Below, in pieces: positions 40,235-49,025 of a stretch of DNA of 64,000 nucleotides. A program made the position numbers and the translations under genes. The first letter of the stretch is position 1. Each line of letters starts with the position of its first letter. The notes below the pieces were generated by a model. It did not search any database, was not told the DNA's origin, and was given only the letters and a program-made list of their open reading frames with translations. The stretch lies in contig CAZBNJ010000003.1 in the NCBI GenBank assembly GCA_964493515.1, forward strand, positions 10,616-74,615, in the 5' to 3' direction. The stretch comes from CANRIN01 sp964493515 (GTDB lineage Bacteria > Bacillota > Clostridia > Oscillospirales > JAAYOS01).

Positions 40235-42784
40235 ATGAAGAAAGGCAGAAGAGTATTTGCGATATTCATGGCGACGGTCATGGTTCTTGCACTGTTGCCG
40301 ACTGCTGCGTTCGCTCACGATGAGGAGATCATTGATACCGAGGCAGAGGCGCTCGAGGTGTTGGGTGCAATAGCGTCTGACGATACCGAGAGCGGCTTTG
40401 AGGCGGAGGCCGACGATGAACTCGGCGAGCCTGACGAGGATTTCGGCGGCTTTGCGGAGGACCTGCCCGACGACACGTTCGGCGGCTTTGCCGGCATCGA
40501 CGACCTGTTCGGTATGGACGAGGACGCCGCGCCTGTGGAGGACGACGACTTCGGCATCGGGGCGGTCGCCGAGATAGCGCTGTATGCGTCGACGCAGCAG
40601 CGCACCGTAAACGTGTCGTGGGTAGACGCTTTTAACCCCAACGTTGCGTACAACTCGTACAGCTTTACCAAAAATTATAATGAAGAGATTACGCTTGATG
40701 AAGTGCTCCCGAATGGCATTGGCGATTACGTCGTCATTAAATATGAGCTGACCGTTAAGAACGGAAGCAGCACCACGACCGACACGAGCACCGATTTCAT
40801 CGTGGGACCGAAAAAGGGCGTCCCGTCCTACAAGATATATGTCATTGACGCCACACCGGGCGCGCACATATACTTCGACCTCGCGTTTGTGGACGAGGAG
40901 GGCAACGAGCTTGCCGCGCCGGAGGGCTACGCCATCGGTTACACCGCGACCATCAGGGGTACCGACGGATATAACGAGACTACCACCCGCACGACGAGCG
41001 GAAAAATAACCGTAGATGCTCCGTACTACAACGCGCTTGTGAAATATGGAAATGAGTTTACGTTCGGCGAGCAGGAGAACCTGGACATACCCGGATACGA
41101 GCTTATTGACGGAAATCCGGTGATAAGCTGGCCTGAGAATATGGGAGGAATGTATCGAAGCGGGCCGAACAGTTACGCTGTTGAGGCAGACGCTTTAAGG
41201 GATGTTTCCTTTACCATCACCAACACATACAGGCAGGTCGAGACCTACACGGTCACATGGCTGGACTTTACGGGGGAGGTGTTCCACACCGAGATAGCGA
41301 ACAAGGGCGCGGACATCCCCGCAGAGTATCTTGAGAGCTGCCCGAAGGGCACTCCCGACAACGAGTCCTTCGCGTTTAACGGCTGGAATGAGCCGATCGC
41401 GGACGGCGAGAACTACATCATCAGCGCCAGCTGGATAGAGCCGCACACGGTGACTATCGATGGAGTGGTGACGCAGACCGTAAAGCATGGCACGACCGCG
41501 AGCGAGCCGGTCAGAAAGCCGGAGAAGGTCGGACATACCTTTGACTTCTGGACGCTCGACGGCGAGAACGCGTTCGACTTCAGCACCCCGATAACCGAGG
41601 ACATAGCGCTGACGTCGAGCTGGACCGCCGAGAAGCGCACCGTCGCCTGGATGGACGGCGAGGACGTTGTCGCGACCGCCGAGGTCGACTACGGCACGAC
41701 CGTGACCGAGCCGGATGCCGAGCTGACCCGCGAGGGCTATCGCTTCGACGGCTGGGACTTCGACTTTGACACCGAGATAACCGAGGACACGACGATATCC
41801 GCGATTTGGGTCAAGCAGATCACTCACACATGGGTGAACGGCGAGGATACCGTGGACAGCACGACGGTGGACGAAGGCACGGAGGTTGAAGCGCCCGAGG
41901 CTCCGACCCGCAGCGGCTACACCTTTAACGGATGGAGCGAAACCACCGACGAGTGGGGCAACGTGACCTACACCGCGCAGTGGACGCAGAACAGCACCGG
42001 CAATACCGGAAACACGGGTAATACCGGCAATACGGGCACCACCGGCGGAAATGTCGGCGGAAACGACGAGCCTATCGGAGGCAACGACGAGGGCAACGAC
42101 CCTGCCGATGATACCACCGATCCGAACGAGGGTGGCGAGAACGGCGAGGATGAGAACGGCGGGCTTATCGACATAGACGATGACCAGACCGCGCTCGCCG
42201 ACCGACCGTTCCTGTTCATCGACGTGAACGAAAACGACTGGTTCTATGGCGACGTGTACACCGTGTGGGAGAAGGAAATGATGAACGGCGTGACGACGAC
42301 GCTCTTTGCGCCGCACGACACGACCACACGAAGTATGCTGGTGACGATACTCTATCGACTTGAGGGTGAGCCGGAGGTCGAGGTGACCGACAGGTTTACC
42401 GACGTGGCGGCGGATATGTACTACACCAAGGCCATAGCATGGGCTGCCGAGAACGGCATAGTCTACGGAGAGACCGAGGACACCTTCTCGCCGGAGGGCA
42501 TCGTCCTTCGCGAACAGACCGCCGCGATACTCTATCGCTACGCCAAGTACAAGGGTATCGACGTGAGCGTTGACGAGAGCGAGATATCGTTTGAGGACGC
42601 AGACCAGATAACCGAGTACGCGCAGGACGCGATGCTCTGGGCGGTAAGCACCGGGCTGATGAAGGGCAAGGCTGACGGCGTGCTCGCGCCGCAGGAGGGC
42701 ACCGAACGCAGTCAGATGGCGACGCTGCTCGTGCGTTTCATGGAGATGGCGGAGAGCGCCGAGGGCGAGGCTGACGAGCAGTAA
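40235..42784 (+). CDS. surface protein with InlB-type repeats and SLH domains
   Basis: An 849-residue exported protein; ATG 40235 follows AAAGGAGAGAG. A signal peptide ends about AFA-HDE (residue 28). An acidic segment follows, then beta-rich domains and three or four Listeria-Bacteroides (InlB/Flg_new) repeats with patterns such as GYRFDGWDFDFDTEITEDTT. A linker of NTG triplets (near residues 590-605) leads to three C-terminal SLH domains (about 670-845) that bind pyruvylated cell-wall polymer. Likely an adhesin or S-layer component. It is monocistronic with a strong promoter and terminator. Confidence 0.93.
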   Translation: MKKGRRVFAIFMATVMVLALLPTAAFAHDEEIIDTEAEALEVLGAIASDDTESGFEAEADDELGEPDEDFGGFAEDLPDDTFGGFAGIDDLFGMDEDAAPVEDDDFGIGAVAEIALYASTQQRTVNVSWVDAFNPNVAYNSYSFTKNYNEEITLDEVLPNGIGDYVVIKYELTVKNGSSTTTDTSTDFIVGPKKGVPSYKIYVIDATPGAHIYFDLAFVDEEGNELAAPEGYAIGYTATIRGTDGYNETTTRTTSGKITVDAPYYNALVKYGNEFTFGEQENLDIPGYELIDGNPVISWPENMGGMYRSGPNSYAVEADALRDVSFTITNTYRQVETYTVTWLDFTGEVFHTEIANKGADIPAEYLESCPKGTPDNESFAFNGWNEPIADGENYIISASWIEPHTVTIDGVVTQTVKHGTTASEPVRKPEKVGHTFDFWTLDGENAFDFSTPITEDIALTSSWTAEKRTVAWMDGEDVVATAEVDYGTTVTEPDAELTREGYRFDGWDFDFDTEITEDTTISAIWVKQITHTWVNGEDTVDSTTVDEGTEVEAPEAPTRSGYTFNGWSETTDEWGNVTYTAQWTQNSTGNTGNTGNTGNTGTTGGNVGGNDEPIGGNDEGNDPADDTTDPNEGGENGEDENGGLIDIDDDQTALADRPFLFIDVNENDWFYGDVYTVWEKEMMNGVTTTLFAPHDTTTRSMLVTILYRLEGEPEVEVTDRFTDVAADMYYTKAIAWAAENGIVYGETEDTFSPEGIVLREQTAAILYRYAKYKGIDVSVDESEISFEDADQITEYAQDAMLWAVSTGLMKGKADGVLAPQEGTERSQMATLLVRFMEMAESAEGEADEQ

Positions 42785-42813
42785 GCCCTGGCCGCCGAAA
42801 GTTTGATATAGTG

Positions 42814-42848
42814 AAGGAGGAGACCAAGCGGTCTCCTCCTTTGATTTT
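42814..42848. terminator. intrinsic terminator
   Basis: AAGGAGGAGACC and GGTCTCCTCCTT arms around AAGC, followed by a T-rich tail; between the SLH gene and the convergent TetR gene. Confidence 0.85.
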
Positions 42849-43404
42849 ATCGAATGACCATCTTTATGATATCCGCGATGTATTCCGGCGGGTCGACGCA
42901 GTCACCGGCGACCCACTTCATCACCACAGCGGTTAGACCCTGGCGGTAGAAGCTCATCATGTACGCGTGCTTTGTCTTGTCCACGCCGTAGCGCGTGAGT
43001 ATCGGTGAGATTGTCTCCGAAAACATACGCTGAAATGTCTTTTCCACGTCAAACACGCTCGAATTGTCGTGTATTGCCTTGTACGCGCGCTGATTCTCCC
43101 TGACAAAGTTCAAATATGGCATCAGCCACTCGTCGGTGATGAAATACAGCTCGTCCAGCGGCTTGTCCTCTACCGATATATCACTGCGCGGCAAATTCTC
43201 GTAGAACCGCTCCCCGATAAGCGACATCGTCTCCGCAAGCAGATCGCCTACCGTCTCATAGTGCAGGTAGAAGGTGGAGCGGTTGACCTTTGCGCGAACG
43301 CATATCTCCTTTACGGTGATATACTCGAAATCCTTTTCGTCGAGAAGGGAGAGCAGCGCCTCGTCCATACGGACGGCGGTCTCAAAGTATCTGCTCCTGT
43401 TCAT
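42847..43404 (-). CDS. TetR-family transcriptional regulator
   Basis: A 185-residue regulator. The helix-turn-helix is in ITVKEICVRAKVNRSTFYLHYETVGDLL at about 29-56; the C-terminal part, with AYMMSFYRQGLTAVVMKWVAG, resembles the ligand-binding region of the YfiR/DhaS-like (TetR_C_7) subgroup. It is second in an operon after a small membrane protein whose promoter carries a long inverted repeat, a likely operator for this protein. Confidence 0.88.
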   Translation of the reverse strand: MNRSRYFETAVRMDEALLSLLDEKDFEYITVKEICVRAKVNRSTFYLHYETVGDLLAETMSLIGERFYENLPRSDISVEDKPLDELYFITDEWLMPYLNFVRENQRAYKAIHDNSSVFDVEKTFQRMFSETISPILTRYGVDKTKHAYMMSFYRQGLTAVVMKWVAGDCVDPPEYIADIIKMVIR

Positions 43405-43420
43405 CCCGATACCTCCACGC

Positions 43421-43780
43421 TCAATCTGCCGCGTCGCTTATCTCCTTTGCGAGCCGCATAATGTCGCTCGCGTACTTCTGCTTGCCCCTTGCGAGCAGCC
43501 GCTTGTAGATGAAATAGTTCACCGACACCATCGCGATGCCGATAAGCCCTATCACTATGCCGCCGACAAATGCCGCCGTGCCGCCGCCGATGACCTCCAT
43601 CGCGAGGCACATACCGACACCGAGCACCAGCGCGCCGACTATGCCGAAGGTGTAGGCGAATATGTTTGCGGGCTGCTTTGCCTTTCTGTCCAGCTTCTTC
43701 AGCGCAACCACCTTGGCGGTCGACTTCTCGGCGTACTCCTCCGCTATCTTTTCTGCAAATACTGCGTCCGTACTTTTCAT
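43421..43780 (-). CDS. small two-segment membrane protein
   Basis: A 119-residue protein with an amphipathic basic N-terminus and two membrane segments at about 40-60 and 68-90, then a charged C-terminal helix. Similar proteins in Clostridia are often labelled dihydropteridine reductase, a name for which I see no supporting motif. It is 17 bases upstream of the TetR gene and under the inverted-repeat promoter, so it may be the regulated target, for example in envelope stress or efflux. Function unknown. Confidence 0.7.
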   Translation of the reverse strand: MKSTDAVFAEKIAEEYAEKSTAKVVALKKLDRKAKQPANIFAYTFGIVGALVLGVGMCLAMEVIGGGTAAFVGGIVIGLIGIAMVSVNYFIYKRLLARGKQKYASDIMRLAKEISDAAD

Positions 43781-43817
43781 GATATAGACATCTCCTTTCG
43801 GTTTGTGTCTATATCAT
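43779..43817. promoter_or_regulatory. long inverted repeat over -10, ribosome site and start codon
   Basis: ATGATATAGACA (43779-43790) and TGTCTATATCAT (43806-43817), perfect 12-base arms 15 bases apart. It overlaps the -10 box and holds AAAGGAGA between the arms and the ATG in one arm. It could be the TetR operator, an mRNA hairpin, or both. Confidence 0.6.
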
Positions 43818-43841
43818 ACTGTAATGCGCGCCGCGTTTGAA
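43813..43841 (-). promoter_or_regulatory. promoter of the membrane-protein/TetR operon
   Basis: TTCAAA (43841-43836), 17 bases, TATGAT (43818-43813), overlapping the inverted repeat. Confidence 0.55.
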
Positions 43842-43874
43842 CGACACCGATTGCGGGAAGTGTCGGGTTTTGCG

Positions 43875-44363
43875 CTACGACAGGTATATCGCGTGCAGGA
43901 GCGCGCGTCCGATCCGCGTCTTGAACATGGTGGCGAGCGCCCTGTTTATCGCCTCGAGCGACGCGTGGCACTCGTCGGCGTTTACGAGATAGTCGGCTTC
44001 GAGCAGTATCTGCCAGTCGACGCCGTCCACGCCCTCGAGCGTGTGGTGGTGACCGACGAGGAACGCTATCCGCTCGATGTCGGCGTCGTCCACGCCGCAG
44101 TCGGCGAGGAAGTCACGCGCCATGTCCGGGCCGTACTGCTCCTGGAGCTTGCCGTCCGCCGAGCCGAACTTCTCGCGCAGCATCGGGCAGGCGATGTCGT
44201 GAACTATCGCCGCGACCTCGGTTATGAACTGTGTGTTGTCGTCGAGGCCCTCCGCGAGCCCTATTACCCGCGCAAACGAGTGGACCTTCTGAAGGTGGTT
44301 GATGTCGTGGTGCGAGCCGTTTTGCGCGGCTATCATGCGGCAAAGAATCTGTGCGGCTGTCAT
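43875..44363 (-). CDS. HD-domain phosphohydrolase
   Basis: A 162-residue protein with the metal-binding pattern H...HD...D: HDINHLQKV near 20, the HD pair in AAIVHDIACP near 55 and HHH in VGHHHTLEG near 103. HD proteins of this size hydrolyse phosphate esters, often nucleotides; the substrate is not evident. It is 50 bases after the antiporter gene on the same strand and could be part of that operon. A ribosome site (GGAGGTAAT) precedes the ATG. Confidence 0.82.
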   Translation of the reverse strand: MTAAQILCRMIAAQNGSHHDINHLQKVHSFARVIGLAEGLDDNTQFITEVAAIVHDIACPMLREKFGSADGKLQEQYGPDMARDFLADCGVDDADIERIAFLVGHHHTLEGVDGVDWQILLEADYLVNADECHASLEAINRALATMFKTRIGRALLHAIYLS

Positions 44364-44413
44364 GGATTACCTCCTGTTATTTTGAATAGAAAAACTACGG
44401 TTTGTTACGAGGT

Positions 44414-45643
44414 TCAGCGCGGAGAGGCAGGGGCTTGGGTGTGCGGAGCAGCCGTCCCTTCCACGCGGATCTCACCGGCTTTGCTGAGGCAGAACTTGGT
44501 TATCGCGGGGCCGACAAGCTCGTATATCAGCGTGCCGCAGAGCACCACCGCGCGTATCTCGGGCGCGTACTGCGGAACGACGCTCTGCGCGACGATGGTC
44601 AGACCTATCGCCACGCCCGCCTGGGGGATGAGCGTCGGGCCGAGCCACTTGCGCACCTCGGTCGGTGCGCCGCAGAGCCTTCCGCCGAGCCACGCGCCGA
44701 ACATCTTGCCCACCACGCGCACAAGGACATATACAACGCCGATGACGCCTATCGACGGCAGTATGCCGAGGTTGAGCCCCGCGCCGGAGGTGGCAAAGAA
44801 CAGCAGGAATATCGGCGGCGTGATGTCGTCGGCAAGCTCCGCCATCATGTCGCTCTCGGGGGAGAGGTTGCAGAGCAGGGCGCCGCACATCATGCAGGCG
44901 AGCAGCTCGGACGCGCCGAGGAGGGTGGCGATGCCGCTTGTCGCGAACACCGCGCCGCAGAGTATTATCAGGCGATTGCCCCGCTTTTTGAAGAACCGCA
45001 TCGGTATCGTCATCAGGAAGCCGACGACGCTGCCGAGCGCGAGCGCGATGAGTATCTCGACAAGCGGCTTTGCTATCTGCCACGCGACCGAGGTCTGCGC
45101 GGCTTCGGCGGAGGGGTTCAGCATACCCGCGACCGCGACCGACAGTCCGAACGCCACCAGCGCGACCGCGTCGTCGATCGCCACGACCGCGAGCAGGGTG
45201 TCGGTGACCGGCCCTCTTGCGCGGTACTGCTTGATGACCATTATCGTCGCGGCGGGCGCGGTAGCTGCGGCTATCGAGCCGAGGACTATCGCAAACGGCG
45301 GTTCGCATCCGGCGACGACCAGCGCGCCCTGCACGAGGAACACCGCGCAGAGAGCCTCGAATATCGCGATGACTATCGGGGTCTTGCCCACCTGCTTGAA
45401 ATAGCTGCGCTTGAACGAAAGACCTATCGTGAACGCGATGAACGCGAGCGCCATCTCGCTTATCAGGTCGAACGACTCGACCGTCTCGGCGGGTATGACG
45501 TTCAGAACATGCGGTCCGAGGACGAGTCCCGCGAGCAGATAGCCGGTGACGTTTGGCAGCTTGATAAGTTTTACCAGCCTGCCGCAGAGCAGTCCGCCGA
45601 TGAGCAGTATCGCGAGATATGTAAGTGTTCCGAGCTGCGGCAT
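44414..45643 (-). CDS. Kef-type (CPA2) cation:proton antiporter
   Basis: A 409-residue membrane protein with about 12 hydrophobic segments. The N-terminal LPNVTGYLLAGLVLGPHVL and the ion-site region LAVVAIDDAVALVAFGLSV are typical of the CPA2 family that exchanges K+ or Na+ for protons. The C-terminal RCK/TrkA nucleotide-sensing domain of Kef proteins is absent, but a small PII-like protein is encoded three bases upstream and may serve as a separate regulator. Confidence 0.9.
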   Translation of the reverse strand: MPQLGTLTYLAILLIGGLLCGRLVKLIKLPNVTGYLLAGLVLGPHVLNVIPAETVESFDLISEMALAFIAFTIGLSFKRSYFKQVGKTPIVIAIFEALCAVFLVQGALVVAGCEPPFAIVLGSIAAATAPAATIMVIKQYRARGPVTDTLLAVVAIDDAVALVAFGLSVAVAGMLNPSAEAAQTSVAWQIAKPLVEILIALALGSVVGFLMTIPMRFFKKRGNRLIILCGAVFATSGIATLLGASELLACMMCGALLCNLSPESDMMAELADDITPPIFLLFFATSGAGLNLGILPSIGVIGVVYVLVRVVGKMFGAWLGGRLCGAPTEVRKWLGPTLIPQAGVAIGLTIVAQSVVPQYAPEIRAVVLCGTLIYELVGPAITKFCLSKAGEIRVEGTAAPHTQAPASPR

Positions 45644-45646
45644 GGC

Positions 45647-46045
45647 TCACTCCGCCTCGCTTTCGGTCTCCCGCGCGATGTCGGCGGGTATGCCCTCGAC
45701 GAATATCGCGGGCACGGCGAAGATGATGCCGGTGTCCGGCTGGGTCACGTCGCCGACCACGCGGTCGAACACCTCGCGCGCGTCCATGACCTGGCGGCGG
45801 TCGATGATGGTGAATATCGTGCGGTTCTCGCTGTGGCGCATGCCGAAAAACGCGCGGAACGAGCTTATGGCGTGAGTGTCCTCAAGCCCGCCCAGCTCGT
45901 GCGCCATGCCGATGGAGTTCAGCACCGTCGCGCCGCCGATGCCCGCAGCCCGCAGCTCCTCCAGCAGCTTGTCCAGCTTTTCAACGCGGTTCAGCACGAT
46001 GAAAAGCACCAGCTTTTCCGAGTTCATGTTCATGTTTGTGCTCAT
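45647..46045 (-). CDS. PII-like small regulatory protein
   Basis: A 132-residue protein whose central 100 residues have the alternating strand-helix pattern and phrases (VLNRVEKLDKLLEELRAAGI, GGATVLNSIGM, RTIFTIID) of PII-superfamily trimers such as nucleotide-sensing PII-like proteins. The T-loop region carries SSFRAFFGMRHSENR. It directly precedes the antiporter gene and ends in an acidic tail. Control of the antiporter by a bound nucleotide or ion is a reasonable inference from context; the ligand is unknown. Confidence 0.6.
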   Translation of the reverse strand: MSTNMNMNSEKLVLFIVLNRVEKLDKLLEELRAAGIGGATVLNSIGMAHELGGLEDTHAISSFRAFFGMRHSENRTIFTIIDRRQVMDAREVFDRVVGDVTQPDTGIIFAVPAIFVEGIPADIARETESEAE

Positions 46046-46112
46046 TTTTTGTTCGCCTCCGAAAGATTGTGTATCAAATGCGGCTGTGCCGCATAATGCC
46101 CTGAGTTCAGAC

Positions 46113-47783
46113 TCAGCCGTCCAGCTCGCCGGGGGTGTGGAGCAGTCGGTAGAGCGTTATCGCCGCCGCCTCCGCGCTGAAGTGACCGGTGGGTCGGAAC
46201 GCGGAAAGTTCGTCGCCGCGAAAGACCTCCGCGCGATATAGCCCGAGCACGTCGTCGCGCGCCCATCCGCTGACAGTGTCAAAGTCGGAGGGGGAGTCGT
46301 CGCGAAGGCGCGCGGGGGTGAAGCCTATCAGCCGACAGAGGCGGGTGAGCACCGCGGCTGCTTCCTCGCGGGTGAGCGGGTCGTTTGGGCGGAAGCGTCC
46401 GTCGCCGTCGCCGAGCACCAGCCCGAGCGTCGCCGCCTGAAGCACCGCGCGGTCGTTCGTGTCCGAAAATGACGCGTCCGCCGCAGGAGTCTCGCCGCTT
46501 ACCAGCTCGAAAAAACGCACCGATAGGGCGCAGAACTGCTCACGCGTGATGTTTGCCGACCAGTCGTCGAGACATTCGAGCGGGTCGAGAAGTGCGAGCT
46601 GTCCCGCCTGCCGCAGCTCGGCGGTAGCCCAGGCGCTCGCGTGCGGGAACTGCGCGTTTGCAAGCGATCCGCCTGACGACGCGAGGATGCGCCATCCGTC
46701 AGAAGTATTTACCGCGAAGCGATCGCCTTCGCCGCCGGCGACATCGGTAAGCCCGACCGCAGCGTAGCTGATGTCCGCGCGCGCGATAGCGAAGTGGTCG
46801 CCGAACCGTACCGCGAACGCCGAGCCGGTGTAGCCGCCGATGTCGGTCGCGCCGCCGAGCGGGGTAAAGCCGCCCCAGCGATTGATTACGCCGGGAGTGC
46901 CCGCCTTCACCGCGTAGGCAAGGCCGTGGACGAAGTCGCCGACCGCGTCGTACACGGCGGGTACCGCAAACTCGCCGTCGGTGTCGATAAAGCCCCAGCG
47001 GTCGCGCACCTTGACCGGCGCGAGACCCTCGCGGAACTCGCCGATGTCGGCAAAGCCGGTGTAGTAGCGCACGCGGCCGTCGCCGTCGACGATGGCGCAC
47101 GCGCCGTTTCCGCGAAGGGTGACTATGCCCTCGCCAGCGCTCGCCGCCGTCCAATCGCAGTCGGTGACCAGCTCGCCGGAGGCGTTGATAACGCCATAGC
47201 CGCCGTTTGACACCACTGCGAGCTTTCCGCTGAAGTCGCCGACATAGCCGAAGCGGTCGGAGGTCAGCGCGTGACCGTGCTCGTCCACGAAGAACCAGCC
47301 GCTTTCGTCGCGCACGGCGGCAAATCCGTCGTGGAACTGCCGCGCGTCGACGTAGTCGCAGCCGATGGCAAGCGTCATGTCCGCGCCGATGTAGCCCCAA
47401 CCGCCGTCGGTGTCCATCACCGCCGCAAAGCCGTCCGAGAAGTAGCCGGCGCCTGCCCACGCGCCACTGACCTCCGCGCCGAAGCGATTGATGAACCGCC
47501 AGCCGTCGGAGGCGAGCACCGCCGCGCGTCCGTCCGAAAAGTCGCGCACGTCGGCGTAGACGGCGTCGATTGCGACCGAGCCGTCGGACGTGTTGACAAA
47601 GCCCCACCGCTCGCCCGAGCGATAGGCGCAAAAGCCCTCGCTCGGCGCGCGAAGCTCGTCGAACGTGTCGCCGACATAGCGCGCGCCGCCGTCGAGCGTC
47701 GGTGTGAGCGCGTCGGCGGCGGGGGAGAGTGTGAGTGTCAGTATTAGCGCAAGAAGCAGCGCGAGTGTTCGTTTTGTGTGCAT
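46113..47783 (-). CDS. WG-repeat surface protein with SLH domains
   Basis: A 556-residue exported protein from ATG 47783, with AAGGAG upstream; the frame extends to a GTG inside parS but without a ribosome site. Signal peptide to about residue 26 (SPAADA). Residues about 30-340 are WG-type beta repeats, each with a phrase like RWGFVNTSDG or GWGYIGAD. The C-terminal 170 residues contain SLH domains (NITREQFCALSVRFFEL, RFRPNDPLTREEAAAVLTRL), so it is held on the cell wall. Function is probably in surface binding. The combination of WG repeats and SLH is known in Firmicutes. Confidence 0.88.
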   Translation of the reverse strand: MHTKRTLALLLALILTLTLSPAADALTPTLDGGARYVGDTFDELRAPSEGFCAYRSGERWGFVNTSDGSVAIDAVYADVRDFSDGRAAVLASDGWRFINRFGAEVSGAWAGAGYFSDGFAAVMDTDGGWGYIGADMTLAIGCDYVDARQFHDGFAAVRDESGWFFVDEHGHALTSDRFGYVGDFSGKLAVVSNGGYGVINASGELVTDCDWTAASAGEGIVTLRGNGACAIVDGDGRVRYYTGFADIGEFREGLAPVKVRDRWGFIDTDGEFAVPAVYDAVGDFVHGLAYAVKAGTPGVINRWGGFTPLGGATDIGGYTGSAFAVRFGDHFAIARADISYAAVGLTDVAGGEGDRFAVNTSDGWRILASSGGSLANAQFPHASAWATAELRQAGQLALLDPLECLDDWSANITREQFCALSVRFFELVSGETPAADASFSDTNDRAVLQAATLGLVLGDGDGRFRPNDPLTREEAAAVLTRLCRLIGFTPARLRDDSPSDFDTVSGWARDDVLGLYRAEVFRGDELSAFRPTGHFSAEAAAITLYRLLHTPGELDG

Positions 47784-47799
47784 ATAGGACTCCTTAAAA

Positions 47800-47815
47800 T
47801 GTTCCACGTGGAACG
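47800..47815. promoter_or_regulatory. parS-like site (one mismatch) before the WG/SLH gene
   Basis: TGTTCCACGTGGAACG, last base different, starting 17 bases before the ATG and touching the ribosome site. Confidence 0.6.
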
Positions 47816-47850
47816 GCTACTGTGGACATTTGTGCGCAAGTAAAGGACAA

Positions 47851-48999
47851 TCACCAACTTGCGGGGTAGCGTCCGTCCGCGCTTATCAGCAGCACGCCGT
47901 CGGGATTTGCCGCGACCGCCGAGCGTATCTCGCCCGCCGCCGAAGGGTCGGTGTATGCCGAGGCGATGACGACCGACGTGGGAGCGCCGTCCCCCGCCGA
48001 GCTTAGCACGAACTCAAATCCCGCGTCGAGCGGCGCCGCAGTGCCGGCGGTTTCGAGCGGCAGACGCACCGCCGCGTCGTCGGATATCCGGTCGGGGGAG
48101 ACGTAGAGCGACACACGGCCTCCCGCGGCCTTTACAGCGTCTGTAAGCGCGTTTCCAAAGGTGGTGAGTATCTCCATACGGCTCACGCCGGCCGCCTCGC
48201 CCTCGAACGCTATGCGGTCGGTGTAGCCGCTTGTGGGGAAGGAGAAGTTGTCGAGCAGCACCTCGTCGAAGCCGGCGCCGATAAGCTCGAGCGTGAGGTC
48301 GGTGATATAGCCGCGCGAGGTCTCGTTGTACGGGTCGAGCCAGCCGAGCGCCTTGGGACGGTCGCCGTCCAGCCAGCGCCTGCCGTCCGCCCATTTGACG
48401 GCGTAGGACGAGTCGTAGTTGCCGAGATAGCTCTCCTTGAGCGAGGACATCCGCGCGACGACGTACAGCCCCGCGTCGTGCAGCTCGGCTATGCGGCCGA
48501 GGTCGAACGCGTCCGCCGCGTCGGGCGTTGCGCCCACGGTGTTTGCGAGCGGCACGGTCGAGCTCCAGTGCAGAGCGCCGTTTTTCTCACCCATGTCGAG
48601 CACCACCGTGTTGATAAGCCCATCCTTCGCGAGCTGGAGAGCGCCGCCGAACGCGACCTCGTCGCGCGGGTCGAGCTGCACCGCGACGATGGTGGTCGGG
48701 CGCGCGCCCGCCTCGGGGGAGGGAGACGGCTCGACCGACGGCTCGGCGGACGGCGATTCGATGATAAAGCTCGGTTCCGCAGACGGTGTGCCCTCCGGAG
48801 CGGGGGATGTACCTCCCGGGTTCGCAGAGGGGTTGGGCGAAGTTTTCGTGGAGAACTGCGGACCGTCGGGGGTGAATACTATCTGCTGTGTCGCCGCGAG
48901 CACAAGGACAACGCCGAGCGCTGCGAGCAGCAGCCCGACTATCGCTGCGAGTATCCTTCTGCCGCGCCGACGGCCGCGGTAGGGTGTGTATCGTGCCAA
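47851..48999 (-). CDS. DUF4015 putative glycoside hydrolase-like membrane protein
   Basis: A 382-residue protein: basic N-terminus with an Arg-rich stretch, one membrane segment at about 15-38, a Pro/Ser/Glu-rich linker of 60 residues and a TIM-barrel-like domain from about 100. The phrase YNETSRGYITDLTLELIGAG then FDEVLLDNFSFP is characteristic of DUF4015, a family distantly related to glycoside hydrolases. Acidic residues at the strand ends could be catalytic, but no activity is established. It lies 26 bases after rnfB and is probably read through from the rnf operon. Confidence 0.8.
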   Translation of the reverse strand: MARYTPYRGRRRGRRILAAIVGLLLAALGVVLVLAATQQIVFTPDGPQFSTKTSPNPSANPGGTSPAPEGTPSAEPSFIIESPSAEPSVEPSPSPEAGARPTTIVAVQLDPRDEVAFGGALQLAKDGLINTVVLDMGEKNGALHWSSTVPLANTVGATPDAADAFDLGRIAELHDAGLYVVARMSSLKESYLGNYDSSYAVKWADGRRWLDGDRPKALGWLDPYNETSRGYITDLTLELIGAGFDEVLLDNFSFPTSGYTDRIAFEGEAAGVSRMEILTTFGNALTDAVKAAGGRVSLYVSPDRISDDAAVRLPLETAGTAAPLDAGFEFVLSSAGDGAPTSVVIASAYTDPSAAGEIRSAVAANPDGVLLISADGRYPASW

Positions 49000-49025
49000 G
49001 ATGAAAACCTCCTGACGAGAGTTGT

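Noticed and set aside
41995..42050. Short direct repeats (AATACCGG-like) as a CRISPR or minisatellite
   Set aside because: They are in-frame NTG triplets forming a flexible linker in the SLH protein; there are no spacers or cas genes anywhere in the window.
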